Assembly (NCBI RefSeq): GCF_020073745.1
Contig: NZ_JAIRAU010000008.1
Location: 248,001 to 312,000, forward strand
Direction: 5' to 3'
Source: Nannocystis pusilla
Lineage (GTDB): Bacteria > Myxococcota_A > Polyangia > Nannocystales > Nannocystaceae
DNA: 64,000 nucleotides
The notes beneath the pieces were generated by a model. That model had not been told where the DNA came from. It ran no database searches and was given only the letters and a program-made list of their open reading frames with translations. A program made the translations under genes and the position numbers. Below are positions 41,732 to 50,939 of this stretch, in pieces. The number at the start of each line of letters is the position of its first letter. Position 1 is the first letter of the stretch.

Positions 41732-43042
41732 TCATCGCATCCGCTGCAGCTGGTACCGCAGCTGCCGCAGACCCCCCCGCAGGCGCGCGCGCAGGTGATT
41801 CAGGTTGCGCCGCGTCAGCAACTCGCGCGGCCGCAGGTAGACCTCGGCGTTGTACATCGACAGGAGGATCCGGTGGCGGCGCCAGTTCTTCAGCCCGCGC
41901 CGGACGACCAGCCGCGCGGAGACCCCGAGCGTCTGCAGCCCGAACGGCTGCGACAGCGCGAACAGCAGCGGCTGCCCGCACACCTCGACGTCGACCGGCG
42001 CGCCGGGGGCCGGCTCGCAGCGGCCGCGCGCGAGGTCGAGGCGCAGCGTGACGTCGAGGTCAGGCACGCGGATCGCCACCGGCTTCAACCACGCGTGCAA
42101 CAGCCAGGGCGGGTAGTGCTCGGCGAGGCGAGCGGCGAGCGCCTGGGCGGCGGCGACGATCGCCGCCGGCTCGACCGGCGCCGGCCGATCGAGCGGGGCC
42201 GCGGCGGCCGCGGCGAACGCCTGGTCCCAGAACGCGAGCCCCGGCCTCGAGTCCCACGCGCCGCCGACCGCGTACGCGTCGCCGGGCGCGAGCACGTCGA
42301 GGCGCAGGCCGAGGTGCTCGAACGCCGCCGCGACGCGCCGCGGGGTGTTGGCGTACGCGTTCATGTACGCGTTGTCCTCGCACGAGAAGCGGACGAAGCT
42401 GGCGATCGGGATCGTCGTCTCGGCGCCGAGGTCGCGATGGTTGGCGATCATGCTGTCGACGATCGCCCGGGCCTTCCGCGGCAGGCGCTGCTCGCGGTCG
42501 GCCTCGCCGCCGTAGCCCGCCAGCGAGAACTGGTTCAGCACCACCTGCGCCGGCCCGAGGTCGCCGCGGATGATCCGGCAGTCGCCGGCGTCGGCCTCGG
42601 CGTCGTTGACGTTCACGAGACATGTCCCCTCGGACATGACCGCGAGGACAGAGTCCATCTGCCCGACCTGGTAGCAGTAGACCTGCAGCCCGGGCCGCAG
42701 GTCGACGAGCGCGCGGTGCGGCAGCAGGCGGACCTTGTCGTAGCCGAGGCGGGCGAACGCCTGCGGCAGCTTGTCGGTCGGCAGCTGCTGGAACAGCACG
42801 GTGACGCGGCGCTTGAACGCGGCCGGCAGGTCGCGCAGCGTCGGCAGGTGGAAGTGGTCCGGGTGCTCGTGCGAGACCCACAGGTAATCGACCTGCTCGA
42901 GCCACGCCGCGTCCCACGCCGGCGGCACCAGCAGCGACCACGAATTGTTGAAGACCTTGCCGCCGAGCCACGGGTCGGTCCAGATCGTCGCGCCGCCGGC
43001 CTCGATCAGCAGCGACGCGTGGGCGACCAGGCGGAGCTTCAT
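41732..43042 (-). CDS. MBL-fold metallo-hydrolase (UlaG/NAPE-PLD-like)
   Basis: 436 aa. The N-terminus KLRLVAHASLLIEAGGATIW and the zinc motif VSHEHPDHFH (H-x-H-x-D-H) identify a metallo-beta-lactamase fold like UlaG or N-acyl-phosphatidylethanolamine phospholipase D. FDPWLGG-type TDPWLGGKVFNNSW and a later HRDLGAETTIPIASFVRFS also fit. The C-terminal 150 residues are less conserved. No signal peptide, so cytosolic. The substrate is unknown. A CATGTCC-CCTC-GGACATG hairpin is translated in the middle (SEGTCLV). It starts 110 bases from the phosphatase stop and may be co-transcribed with it. Confidence 0.87.
   Translation of the reverse strand: MKLRLVAHASLLIEAGGATIWTDPWLGGKVFNNSWSLLVPPAWDAAWLEQVDYLWVSHEHPDHFHLPTLRDLPAAFKRRVTVLFQQLPTDKLPQAFARLGYDKVRLLPHRALVDLRPGLQVYCYQVGQMDSVLAVMSEGTCLVNVNDAEADAGDCRIIRGDLGPAQVVLNQFSLAGYGGEADREQRLPRKARAIVDSMIANHRDLGAETTIPIASFVRFSCEDNAYMNAYANTPRRVAAAFEHLGLRLDVLAPGDAYAVGGAWDSRPGLAFWDQAFAAAAAAPLDRPAPVEPAAIVAAAQALAARLAEHYPPWLLHAWLKPVAIRVPDLDVTLRLDLARGRCEPAPGAPVDVEVCGQPLLFALSQPFGLQTLGVSARLVVRRGLKNWRRHRILLSMYNAEVYLRPRELLTRRNLNHLRARLRGGLRQLRYQLQRMR
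42621..42638. repeat. ACATGTCC-family hairpin inside MBL gene
   Basis: CATGTCC-CCTC-GGACATG, 7-bp arms with 4-base loop, then CGCGAGGACAG. Translated in frame. Confidence 0.7.
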
Positions 43043-43152
43043 CGGTCCCCGCTCGCGGTCCGTGAACGAGCGGCCGCGCTCCTCTCCATTCGCGTCACCG
43101 TAGCACGCAGTCGGCTCGCCCGCGACCCGCGCGCCCGTGGGGTCTTTCGCCC

Positions 43153-43845
43153 TCACCCGCCGAGATCGAGCTCGCCGAGGTGTTCGGTGGCGTTCTGGAC
43201 CTGGATGTCCCATCGGCCATCCGGGCGGTGGCGCAGGCGATAGACGCCGGCCAGCGAGACCGGCAGGACCGCGGCCTCGGCCTGCGACATGCCGGTGAGC
43301 GCGGCGATCACCGCCTTGATCACGCCCTTGTGCAGCACGGCGACGGTGCGCGGGCACGCGGGCGCGGCCAGGACCCGGCGCGCACCGGCCTGCACGCGGT
43401 CCCAGAAGGCCTGGCGCGACTCGCCGCCGGGGTAGGCGAACGCGAGGCCCTCGGCGTGGTAGCGGGCGTAGCCTGCGGGGTCGCGGCCGGCGACCTCGTC
43501 GAAGGTGAGGCCCTCCCACGCGCCGAAGTCGACCTCGGCGAACTCGGGCACCACCGTGACCTCCGGCGGCGGCCGCTGCCCGCCGGCCACCAGCGCCGCC
43601 GCGGCCCGCGAGCGCTGCAGCGGCGACGCCAGCACCGCCTCGAAGCCCGCCTCGGCCGCCAGCGCCGCCGCCACGCGCTCGATCTGCGACAGCCCGAGCG
43701 AGCTGAGCGCCACGTCCGTGGCCCCGTAGAGGCGGATCGACGACTGGCCCACGGTCTCGCCGTGGCGGACCAGCACGAGCTCGGGCGGGGTCGGGGCAGC
43801 GGGGCGCAGGCCGCCTGGCCTACGCGAGGTCGCCGCGATCGTCAA
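43153..43845 (-). CDS. Histidine phosphatase (phosphoglycerate mutase-like) family protein
   Basis: About 230 aa. ELVLVRHGETVGQSSIRLYG holds the RHG phosphohistidine motif. LASPLQRSRAAAALVAG, FAEVDFGAWEGLTFDEV and AVLHKGVIKAVIAAL (second catalytic His) complete the family pattern. It resembles CobC or GpmB-type small-molecule phosphatases; the substrate is not deducible. The start is uncertain: TTG at 43845 is used because longer frames run into the divergent HTH-cupin gene; a GTG directly before LVRHGE is possible. Paired 12-bp direct repeats lie immediately upstream. Confidence 0.85.
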   Translation of the reverse strand: MTIAATSRRPGGLRPAAPTPPELVLVRHGETVGQSSIRLYGATDVALSSLGLSQIERVAAALAAEAGFEAVLASPLQRSRAAAALVAGGQRPPPEVTVVPEFAEVDFGAWEGLTFDEVAGRDPAGYARYHAEGLAFAYPGGESRQAFWDRVQAGARRVLAAPACPRTVAVLHKGVIKAVIAALTGMSQAEAAVLPVSLAGVYRLRHRPDGRWDIQVQNATEHLGELDLGG

Positions 43846-43847
43846 CG

Positions 43848-43889
43848 GCCGCGCTTGCGCGGCAATCCCGGGGCCACGCCGCGCTTGCG
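43848..43889. promoter_or_regulatory. Paired direct repeats in divergent promoter
   Basis: GCCGCGCTTGCG at 43848-43859 and 43878-43889, exactly 30 bp apart (about three helical turns), between the phosphatase and HTH-cupin genes. TATAAGGAA at 43909-43917 provides a possible ribosome site for 43926. The repeats are candidate binding sites for the HTH-cupin protein. Confidence 0.45.
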
Positions 43890-43925
43890 GACGCGACGGG
43901 CTCTGACATATAAGGAACCCGCGAA

Positions 43926-44624
43926 ATGGCCGCAAGAACGCCACGCCGCCCGGCTTCGGAGGCTGTTTCCGGGTCGCGCCCCTCGGGGTCCGAGAGCGGC
44001 CGGCCGGAGCCCGAGTCCGGGGCCGCCGCCTCCGAGATCGCGCTGCTGGGCGAGGGCGACATCGGCGCGGCCGAATTGACGCGGCGGCTGGCCGACAACA
44101 TCCGCAGCCTCCGCAAGGCCCGCGGCTACTCGCTCGACGACATGGCCCGAAGGTCGGGTGTCTCGCGGGCCAGCCTGTCGCAGGTCGAGACCGCCAAGAC
44201 CAACCCGACGATCGCCATCCTGTGGAAGATCGCCGCCGGGCTCGAGGTGCCGTTCTCGGCCCTGCTCGGCGCCGACAAGACCGAGCGCGTCAGCGTGCTG
44301 CGCCGGCCCGACCAGCGGGTCCTGCGGTCGGCCGACGGCCAGCTCGAGAGCCGCCCGCTCACCCCCGCCGGCACGCTCGGCGGCGTCGAGGTCTACGAGC
44401 TGCGCCTGGCCCCGCGCGCGGTCCACAGCTCCGAGCCGCACGCGCCCGGCACCGGCGAGAGCGTCACCGTGCTGGTCGGCCAGCTGCGCCTGCGCGTCGC
44501 CGAGGAGGTCCACGACCTCGCCGCCGGCGACACGGCCAGCTTCGCCGCCGACGTGCCGCACAGCTACGAGAACCCGGGCCGGACCCACACGCTGGTCCAC
44601 AACGTCATCGTCTACCAGCGCTGA
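43926..44624 (+). CDS. XRE-cupin transcriptional regulator
   Basis: 232 aa. A disordered N-terminal tail of about 50 residues precedes an XRE helix-turn-helix (NIRSLRKARGYSLDDMARRS, GVSRASLSQVETAKTNPTIA) and a C-terminal cupin (HSSEPHAPGTGESVTVLVGQ, HDLAAGDTASFAADVPHSYE, HTLVHNVIVYQ). This HTH-cupin pattern is common in regulators of amino acid, amine and sugar catabolism. It binds small ligands in the cupin pocket. Divergent from the phosphatase gene, which may be a target; convergent with rnhA. Confidence 0.9.
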   Translation: MAARTPRRPASEAVSGSRPSGSESGRPEPESGAAASEIALLGEGDIGAAELTRRLADNIRSLRKARGYSLDDMARRSGVSRASLSQVETAKTNPTIAILWKIAAGLEVPFSALLGADKTERVSVLRRPDQRVLRSADGQLESRPLTPAGTLGGVEVYELRLAPRAVHSSEPHAPGTGESVTVLVGQLRLRVAEEVHDLAAGDTASFAADVPHSYENPGRTHTLVHNVIVYQR

Positions 44625-44630
44625 CGCGGC

Positions 44631-44646
44631 CTGTCCTGCGGGACAG
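44631..44646. terminator. ACATGTCC-family hairpin between convergent genes
   Basis: CTGTCC-TGCG-GGACAG, 4-base loop, in the 29-base gap between the HTH-cupin stop and the rnhA stop. Its position at both 3' ends fits a bidirectional transcript end; no T-run. Confidence 0.55.
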
Positions 44647-44653
44647 CCGGGCC

Positions 44654-45184
44654 TCAGCGCTTGGCCGCGGCGAAGCCGGCCGGCGCGTCGCCGACCGTCA
44701 ACCTGTCCTTCGGGGCATAGCCGCTGCGGGCCGCGTCGCGCGCGGCCACGGCCAGACGGTCGCAGCGCTCGTTCTGCGGGTGGCCGCTGTGGCCGCGGAC
44801 CCAGTGGAAGCGGATCTGGTGCGTGCTCAGGAACCCGTCGAGGGTCTGCCACAGGTCCTGGTTCTTGACCGGCTGGCGGTCGGCGGTGCGCCAGCCGGCG
44901 CGCTTCCACCCGGCTAGCCATTCGGACATGCCCTTCAGGACATACTGTGAATCGGAGTAGAGGTCGACGGTCATCGGCCGGCGCAGCGCCCCGAGCCCGC
45001 GGATGACCGCCATCAGCTCCATGCGGTTGTTGGTGGTGTGCGTCTCGCCGCCGGACTCCTCGCGCTGCTTGCCGCTGGCCGGGTGGATGAGCACGTAGGC
45101 CCACCCGCCGGGCCCCGGGTTCCCGGCGCACGCGCCGTCGGTGTACAAGAGGACATACGCGAGACGCGGGTCGTCCGGCTGCAT
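44654..45184 (-). CDS. rnhA: Ribonuclease HI
   Basis: 176 aa. Cleaves RNA in RNA:DNA hybrids in the cytosol. The DEDD residues are visible: Asp16 ([17 protein letters not shown]), Glu56 ([13 protein letters not shown]), Asp78 ([12 protein letters not shown]) and Asp142 (NERCDRLA), with His132 in [10 protein letters not shown]. The C-terminal tail is about 25 residues longer than E. coli RnhA. GGACATGCCC-TTCA-GGACAT at 44924-44943 encodes YVLKGMSEW, aligned with the E. coli helix without a gap, so this repeat-family motif is not an inserted segment. Confidence 0.95.
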   Translation of the reverse strand: MQPDDPRLAYVLLYTDGACAGNPGPGGWAYVLIHPASGKQREESGGETHTTNNRMELMAVIRGLGALRRPMTVDLYSDSQYVLKGMSEWLAGWKRAGWRTADRQPVKNQDLWQTLDGFLSTHQIRFHWVRGHSGHPQNERCDRLAVAARDAARSGYAPKDRLTVGDAPAGFAAAKR

Positions 45185-45224
45185 GGCGCCGCACGCTACC
45201 CGACCCGCGCCCGCCTGCCAACAC

Positions 45225-46055
45225 CTACAGTTCGAAGCCGCAGCACTCGAACGCGGCCTGCGCCTGCTCCGCGAACTCCGCCTCGCAGAAGCCGGGGGGC
45301 GCGGGGCACTCGCTCTCGGCCGCGTCGTTGACGAGGCAGGTGCAGGTGTCGCCCTCGCACTTGAACTCCTGGGGCGGCTGGCCCTCGCACTGCTGGCCGA
45401 TCGAGCAGGCGTCGGCGCCGTTGTTCGAGCCGAAGCCCTCGCACAGGCTGCTGACGCAGGTGGTCTGCATCGCCTCGAACTCGTCGGCGCAGGGTCCGAA
45501 CTCCTCTGCGCCCAGCGCGGTGTCCAGCTGCTCGCAGGTGAAGGTGCCGACGCAGTTGTTGAACGCGACCGTGGCCGCGAGGCAGCCCTCGCCTTCGCCG
45601 AGCGAGTCGGCGCAGTCGCCGGTGCAGGTGGCGAAGTCGGGGAACGGCGGCATCTCGATGCACTCGTAGAACTTGTCGCAGGCCGCCGTGCAGCTCGCCT
45701 CGAGCTCGGGCGGGACGACGTCGGTGTCGCCCTCGGTCTCGGTGTCGACAGCGGTGGTCTCGCCGCCCATCGTGTCGCTGGTGCCCGCGGTCTCGGTCGA
45801 GCCGTCGACCGTCGTCGAGTCCGTCATCCCCGCGGTCATCGTGCCCGCGGTCATCGTGCCCTCGGTCGGCCCGCCGTCGGTCGGCGTCATCGTGCTCGAC
45901 ACCGACTCGGTCCCGGTCTCGCTGGCCGCCTCGGTCGTCGGCTCGGTCGCCGTGCCGGTCTCGGTCTCTTTCCCGCCCTCGGGACAGGCCGCCAGCGTCA
46001 GCGTGCAGGCGGCGAGGAGGACGGCGCGAAGGTTCGTGTGAAGCGTAAGGCTCAT
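45225..46055 (-). CDS. Cys-rich lipoprotein with Thr-rich stalk
   Basis: 276 aa. Signal with lipobox TLTLAAC (Cys 24). A Thr/Ser/Glu/Gly stalk from about 25 to 112 includes tandem [18 protein letters not shown]. The C-terminal 160 residues have about eighteen Cys ([89 protein letters not shown]). The repeated C-x3-C-x-x-x-x-C spacing suggests repeated helical-pair modules held by disulfides. Predicted surface protein of unknown ligand. Confidence 0.8.
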   Translation of the reverse strand: MSLTLHTNLRAVLLAACTLTLAACPEGGKETETGTATEPTTEAASETGTESVSSTMTPTDGGPTEGTMTAGTMTAGMTDSTTVDGSTETAGTSDTMGGETTAVDTETEGDTDVVPPELEASCTAACDKFYECIEMPPFPDFATCTGDCADSLGEGEGCLAATVAFNNCVGTFTCEQLDTALGAEEFGPCADEFEAMQTTCVSSLCEGFGSNNGADACSIGQQCEGQPPQEFKCEGDTCTCLVNDAAESECPAPPGFCEAEFAEQAQAAFECCGFEL

Positions 46056-46111
46056 GCGGCGAAGGGTGCAGCGTGCGACCCGCCAAGTCCAGGCGCGATG
46101 TCGTGCGGTCC

Positions 46112-47449
46112 TCAACCGACGCGGTGCAGCTTCTCGTACAGCCCCGGGAACACGCCGTGCGGATCGAGGCGCCGCTTCGCCGCGCTGTAGTTGGCCTCGT
46201 CGTAGATCGAGAAGAAGCGCTCGCGGGTGTAGTGGTTGCGCGAGATCAGCGTCTTCACGCCGTCGCACGCGTACGTCTGCTCCTCGAACACCTGCGACCA
46301 GTCGCGCCCGGGCTCGCCGTTGGGCATGCCGTAGATGGCGCAATCGACCAGCAGCGGATCGCCGATCTTGTCGACCATCGCAGGGCTCAGCCATGGGTAC
46401 CACCTCGGCAGACGGTAAGGGATCACCCAAAGCGGATAGAAGCGCGGCTCGCAGGCGTACCACCCGTAGAAGTCGAGGATCCGCCGGTGCGGCACGAACA
46501 GGTCGACGACGACGTCGGGCCGCCGCTTGAGCGCGCCGAGCAGCGGCCCGAGCCGGTTCGACCAGCGGATCAGGTTGGTCGAGCCGAGCACGTGCTTGCC
46601 CACGAGCGCACGCACGAGCCTGTTCTCGAGGCCGGGCACGGTGCGCGTCAGCCAGTGACACTCGGTGTCGTAGCGGAAGAAGTAGTCGCGCGTCCGCAGG
46701 TAGTCGACCGCGCGCGTGCGCGTGCTCTTGTAATAGATGTGGCGCCGGCGGTAGTCGCTGACGTGCGGCGCGCGGGCGACGAAGCGCCCGAGGCACAGCA
46801 CCAGCTCGTCCGGCCCGTGGACGATGCCGTCGATGAACGCGTACTCGCCGGCCTCGCAGTGGGCCCGCATCGCCGCGAAGTAGCGCGCCGGGTCGCGGTG
46901 GTGCTCGTAGCTCAGCTCGACGAACGGCTCGGCCGGCACCAGGTCGAACTCGAGGCGCGTCACGATCGCCAGCGTGCCGTACGAGCCGTGGACCATGTCG
47001 TAGGCCAGCGACTCGCGCTCGCGCGAGCAGGTGATGACCTCGCCCGCGCCGCTCACCAGCTCGAGCTCGCGGCAGGTGTCGTGGAACCCGCCGACCCGGA
47101 ACGAGCTCGACTCGACCGCGCAGCCGGCCACCGCCCCGCCGACGGTGATGCCCTCGAGCTCGGGCACCACCGCGGGCACCAGTCCCATGGGCAATGTCAC
47201 ATCGACCAGGTCGGCGAACGTCACGCCCGGCTCGGCGACGCAGCGCCGGGCCTCGCGGTCGACGTGCAGCACCCGGCGCAGCGCCGACACGTCGATCGCC
47301 GGGCTGCGGAAGCGGCGGTCGCCCGGGAGCGGCACCACGTGGTGGACCCCGCCCTTGTCGATGTGGACCGGCTCTCCGCGGCCGATCCGCTCGCGGACCT
47401 CCGCGGCGATGGCATGGACGCGGGCCTCGTGCTCGGCGGCGGCGATCAT
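46112..47449 (-). CDS. FAD-binding oxidoreductase of the DHCR24/DWARF1 (sterol reductase) type
   Basis: 445 aa. FAD_binding_4 domain at 20-200: HIDKGGVHHVVPLPGD, HVDREARRCVAEPGVTFADL, LVPAVVPELEGITVGGAVAG, ESSSFRVGGFHDTCRELELV, HGSYGTLAIVTRLEFDLVPA. These match the delta-24 sterol reductase pattern. The C-terminal part (YYKSTRTRAVDYLRTRDYFF, WSNRLGPLLGALK, DEANYSAAKRRLDPHGVFPG) also resembles DHCR24 proteins. Start at 47449 (MIAAAEHEARVH) chosen over a longer Arg-rich frame. By family it reduces a C24 double bond of a sterol; other substrates are known for bacterial homologues. No signal peptide seen. Confidence 0.82.
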   Translation of the reverse strand: MIAAAEHEARVHAIAAEVRERIGRGEPVHIDKGGVHHVVPLPGDRRFRSPAIDVSALRRVLHVDREARRCVAEPGVTFADLVDVTLPMGLVPAVVPELEGITVGGAVAGCAVESSSFRVGGFHDTCRELELVSGAGEVITCSRERESLAYDMVHGSYGTLAIVTRLEFDLVPAEPFVELSYEHHRDPARYFAAMRAHCEAGEYAFIDGIVHGPDELVLCLGRFVARAPHVSDYRRRHIYYKSTRTRAVDYLRTRDYFFRYDTECHWLTRTVPGLENRLVRALVGKHVLGSTNLIRWSNRLGPLLGALKRRPDVVVDLFVPHRRILDFYGWYACEPRFYPLWVIPYRLPRWYPWLSPAMVDKIGDPLLVDCAIYGMPNGEPGRDWSQVFEEQTYACDGVKTLISRNHYTRERFFSIYDEANYSAAKRRLDPHGVFPGLYEKLHRVG

Positions 47450-47707
47450 GCCCGCAAGTGTTTTGGCTTTTGCCGCGAGCGAGCAACCCCCGGGCGAGAA
47501 AACCGGCTTGCGAGGCCGCAAGCGGAACGGCGTGACGCGGGCGGCGGCGGTCGGCCGCACCGACGAGGTAGACCGACGGCCTCGAGGCGGCCCGCGGCCG
47601 GATTTTTTAACGCGAACAGCCCCGCGGCGCGAGGCGCCGGGGGCCGTCGGGAGCGGGGCGGGCTGCCGCCCAAGAACGGAGCCAGAACGGAGCCGGTCGG
47701 CCCCGAC

Positions 47708-48157
47708 TCACTTGTGGACGCGGATCAGCTGGCGCTCGAGGGTGACGAACTTGTGGCCGCTGCAGCGGGTCGCGACCTCGATGGTGACGCTCGTGCCCGA
47801 CGGGCCGCGGAGGGCGGCCGCCCAGTCCTCGACGCTGACCGGGTACATGCCGTCGACCGACACGAGGTGCATGCCCTCGCGCAGAACGCCGTCCGCCGGG
47901 GCGCCGGGGAGCACATCGCGGACCACCACGAACTCGCCGCGCTGCTGGATCACCGCGCCGATGCCGGAGTAGGTGTATCCGCGTTCGGCGACGCGCTGCT
48001 GCTGGGCCTTGCAGTTGGTGCCGGCGTAGCGCTGAAGCAGGGCGGCCGAGGTGGCCATCGAGCCGGCGAGGATGATCGAGCCGAGGATGATCTTTCGCGC
48101 TGTCCGCCAGCGGGAGATCGAAGTGGCCAGGTTGGTGTCGGTCTCTGAATTCTGCAT
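47708..48157 (-). CDS. Membrane-anchored PDZ-domain protein
   Basis: 149 aa. Cytosolic N-terminus of about 20 residues, one hydrophobic helix (IILGSIILAGSMATSAALL), then a PDZ domain: YSGIGAVIQQRGEFVVVRDV, LPGAPADGVLREGMHLVSVD, WAAALRGPSGTSVTIEV. No protease domain is attached. Start at 48157 since AGGAG lies 8 bases upstream; an ATG two codons earlier is too close. The PDZ fold probably binds exposed C-termini outside the membrane; partners unknown. Confidence 0.82.
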   Translation of the reverse strand: MQNSETDTNLATSISRWRTARKIILGSIILAGSMATSAALLQRYAGTNCKAQQQRVAERGYTYSGIGAVIQQRGEFVVVRDVLPGAPADGVLREGMHLVSVDGMYPVSVEDWAAALRGPSGTSVTIEVATRCSGHKFVTLERQLIRVHK

Positions 48158-48354
48158 GACCATCGCTCCTGTGCCTGCCGCCTCGAGGTCGTGGATGCGC
48201 AGGCTTGACGAGTGTTTCACAGCTTCGCGGGGGTTGCCAGCGGCGCAAATACCGGCCTTTCGGCGGCGCCATTCCCGGCCCCTGCTCGGGTTCGCCCCGG
48301 CAATCTGCCAGCTTCTTCCCTCGAGCGGTCCGTTCGGGCTATAGGCGTGTCCCC

Positions 48355-49257
48355 ATGCCCCTCCTGCGGCTGTTCGTCCCTCTGACCCTGGTGTTGGCCC
48401 TCGCCTGCGACAAGCCCACGCCGGGGACCCCGGCGCTGACGCCCCCGCCTGCGGCGATCCCTTCGGACGAGCCGCCGGCCCCTGAGCCTGCTCCTGCGGC
48501 TGCTGCGGCTCCCCAGGAGCCCGCGATCGCGCCGGCGACTCCGGAGCCGGCGCCCGCCGAGGTCGCCGCGGCCCCCAGCGGCCCGCGCAAGGTGCTCGTC
48601 CTCGGCGACAGCCTGGCTGCGACCGGTTTCGGGGCGATGTTGGAGAAGCGGCTCGACGAGCACCCCGACATCGAGTGCTTCCGCAAGGCCAAGAGCGCGA
48701 CCGGCCTCGCCCGGCCCGACTTCTATGACTGGGAGTCGGAGGCCAAGAAGGCCGTCGACCAGCGCAAACCCGACCTCGTCGTCGTCATCATGGGCGGCAA
48801 CGACGGCCAGGACCTCACCAGCAAGACCGGCAAGGGCAAGCGCGTGGCCTGGAAGTCCGACGGCTGGAACGACGCCTACAAGGCGCGGGTCGCTGACTTT
48901 CTCAGCGAGATCTCCGCCGACGGCCGCAAGGTCCTGTGGCTCGGCCTGCCGCGCACCGGCACCACCAGCTTCGAGCAGAAGCTGACCACCATTCGCGAGG
49001 TGCAGAGCCAGGCGCTCGCCGACTTCGGCGAGGCCGGGGTCTACCTCGACACCACGCCCTTCATCACCACCGCGGCCGGCGAACTCATCGACTCCGCCAC
49101 CATCGGCAAGCGCAAGGCCCAGGCCCTCCGCGAAGAGGACGGTATCCACTTCACCATGGCCGGCAGCGAGTTCTTCGCCGACAAGGTCTATCCCGAGGTC
49201 CTGAAGGTCCTCGGCGTCGAAGACGCCAAGACTGAGGGCAAGAAGCCCCAGAAGTGA
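48355..49257 (+). CDS. SGNH/GDSL-hydrolase-like lipoprotein (DUF459-type)
   Basis: 300 aa. Lipobox VLALAC (Cys 18) and a Pro/Ala-rich stalk to residue 75. The SGNH core begins VLVLGDSLAATG (nucleophile Ser86), continues VVVIMGGNDGQD (Gly and Asn of blocks II/III) and ends EDGIHFTMAGSEFFAD (Asp-x-x-His). All four SGNH residues are present. Members of DUF459 are thought to act on cell-wall or exopolysaccharide acyl groups. Predicted to be periplasmic and membrane-tethered. Confidence 0.87.
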   Translation: MPLLRLFVPLTLVLALACDKPTPGTPALTPPPAAIPSDEPPAPEPAPAAAAAPQEPAIAPATPEPAPAEVAAAPSGPRKVLVLGDSLAATGFGAMLEKRLDEHPDIECFRKAKSATGLARPDFYDWESEAKKAVDQRKPDLVVVIMGGNDGQDLTSKTGKGKRVAWKSDGWNDAYKARVADFLSEISADGRKVLWLGLPRTGTTSFEQKLTTIREVQSQALADFGEAGVYLDTTPFITTAAGELIDSATIGKRKAQALREEDGIHFTMAGSEFFADKVYPEVLKVLGVEDAKTEGKKPQK

Positions 49258-49486
49258 CGCGGGAAGATCTCCGCAAGCGACGGACCGCGCGCCGCGCCCT
49301 CGACGCGTTTCGCAATCCGATTGCAGCTGTAAATTCGCGTCCAGAGCCTCGTGCGTGCGGTCGTTCGGCCGCACGGCGCGGGAACAAGCTCGAGGTCCGC
49401 GGCCCGCGCCGCCGCCGGCGACCGCCGCGCGGCGCCCATGCCCGCAACGGACGGCCTCTGCTAGCTTGTCCGGTGCTCCTGACGGC

Positions 49487-50929
49487 ATGACCCTGGCCTC
49501 GTCCGCACGCCCTCCCCGACCCGCTTTCGCGCCGCGCTGGTCCGCCTGGTGGGTGCTGCTCGTGGTGTTGTGCGGCGGCCTGGCGACGCCGCTCGTGCGC
49601 GAGGCCGCGGCCGCGGGCACGAGCGCGAAGAAGAAGTCGGGCAGCAGCAAGGGCAAGAAGAAGCCGACCTCCAAGAATTCCGCGGCGAGCAAGCCGGCCG
49701 CGGTCAAGCCGGTGCAGCGGGACGTGTGGGGCCCGTCGTCGGTGCCGGACGGCGAGTTCGCCGACACCGACACCGACGGCGAGGGCGACCTCGACGACGA
49801 GAGCGCCGCCGACACGGACGACCCGACCTCCGAGCTCGAGGCGATCGAGCGCGAGCTGTTGTCGCAGCCGGCCGGGCCCGAGCCCGAGATCGTCTACGCC
49901 GAGGGCCCGCCGCCCCCGCCTCCGCCGCCGGTCAAGCCGAAGTCGCTCAAGCACGAGCTGATCCCCGGCGAGACGCTCGAGGACGTCGCCAGGCGCTATC
50001 AGGTCGCACTCGGCGACCTCGAGAAGTGGAACGCGATCAAGGCCGGCGCGCCGATCCCCAGGCAGAAGAAGGACCTGCGGGTCATCACCACCCACAGCCC
50101 GCCGCCGCGCGAGAAGCTCGAGCACATCGTCAAGCGCGGCGACACCTGGGACTCGATCGCCGCCGGCTTCGGGGTCGAGGTCGCCAAGCTGCGGCAGCAG
50201 AACCCGCGCCTCGGCGACAAGTTCAAGCTCGATCCCAAGAAGAAGCTCAAGGTCGTCTGCTGGAAGGACCTCGACCTCTCGCCGCTGGCCGAGCTGGGCA
50301 CCAAGCTGGCGCAGATCCGCGTGCGCGCCGGCGGCATCAGCATCGGCAAGCCGAACCGCGGCAAGCTGGTCCGCGGCGTCGAGCTGCCCGACCGCCCCGA
50401 CCTCTACGTCAAGCGCAAGCCCGACGAGGCGTACGGCTCGACGCACACGGTGATGCAGACGCTGGCGGCGATCACCCGCTTCCGCCACGAGAGCCGGTTC
50501 AAGGGCCAGGTCGTGATCGGCGGGATGAGTCGGCCCCGCGGCGGCCGGTTCCGGCCGCACAAGTCGCACCAGAGCGGCCGCGACGTCGACATCCGCCTGC
50601 CGCTCCTGCGCACCTCCGAGGGCAAGAAGCACACGACCTCGGCCGACGTCGACTGGAAGGCGACCTGGGAGCTGATGCGCGCCTTCCTCGACACCGGCGA
50701 GGTCGAGTACATCTTCCTCGAGTACAACCTGCAGAAGCGGATCTACAAGGCCGCCCGCGAGTCGGGCGTGTCGCGCGAGCAGCTCGACGCGTGGCTCGAG
50801 TGGCCGGTGAAGGTCAAGAAGCGCAGCAACAAGCGGGTGGTGATCCGCCACGTCGAGGGTCACACCACGCACATGCACGTGCGGATCCGCTGTGGCGCGC
50901 AGGAGAAGCACTGCTACTCCTCGCGCTGA
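49487..50929 (+). CDS. LysM-containing MepA-type murein endopeptidase
   Basis: 480 aa. Signal/anchor segment (WWVLLVVLCGGLATPLVREA), a Lys/Ser-rich then acidic linker, two LysM repeats (about 165-205: HELIPGETLEDVARRYQVAL; about 210-255: HIVKRGDTWDSIAAGFGVEV), and a C-terminal peptidase M74 domain. It has FRPHKSHQSGRDVDIRLP (metal ligands near His358 and Asp365) and HVEGHTTHMHVRI. Predicted to cut D-Ala-meso-DAP cross-links in peptidoglycan, guided by LysM binding to glycan. The gene is followed after 10 bases by a small Cys-rich protein. Confidence 0.9.
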   Translation: MTLASSARPPRPAFAPRWSAWWVLLVVLCGGLATPLVREAAAAGTSAKKKSGSSKGKKKPTSKNSAASKPAAVKPVQRDVWGPSSVPDGEFADTDTDGEGDLDDESAADTDDPTSELEAIERELLSQPAGPEPEIVYAEGPPPPPPPPVKPKSLKHELIPGETLEDVARRYQVALGDLEKWNAIKAGAPIPRQKKDLRVITTHSPPPREKLEHIVKRGDTWDSIAAGFGVEVAKLRQQNPRLGDKFKLDPKKKLKVVCWKDLDLSPLAELGTKLAQIRVRAGGISIGKPNRGKLVRGVELPDRPDLYVKRKPDEAYGSTHTVMQTLAAITRFRHESRFKGQVVIGGMSRPRGGRFRPHKSHQSGRDVDIRLPLLRTSEGKKHTTSADVDWKATWELMRAFLDTGEVEYIFLEYNLQKRIYKAARESGVSREQLDAWLEWPVKVKKRSNKRVVIRHVEGHTTHMHVRIRCGAQEKHCYSSR

Positions 50930-50939
50930 TCCCCGCGCG

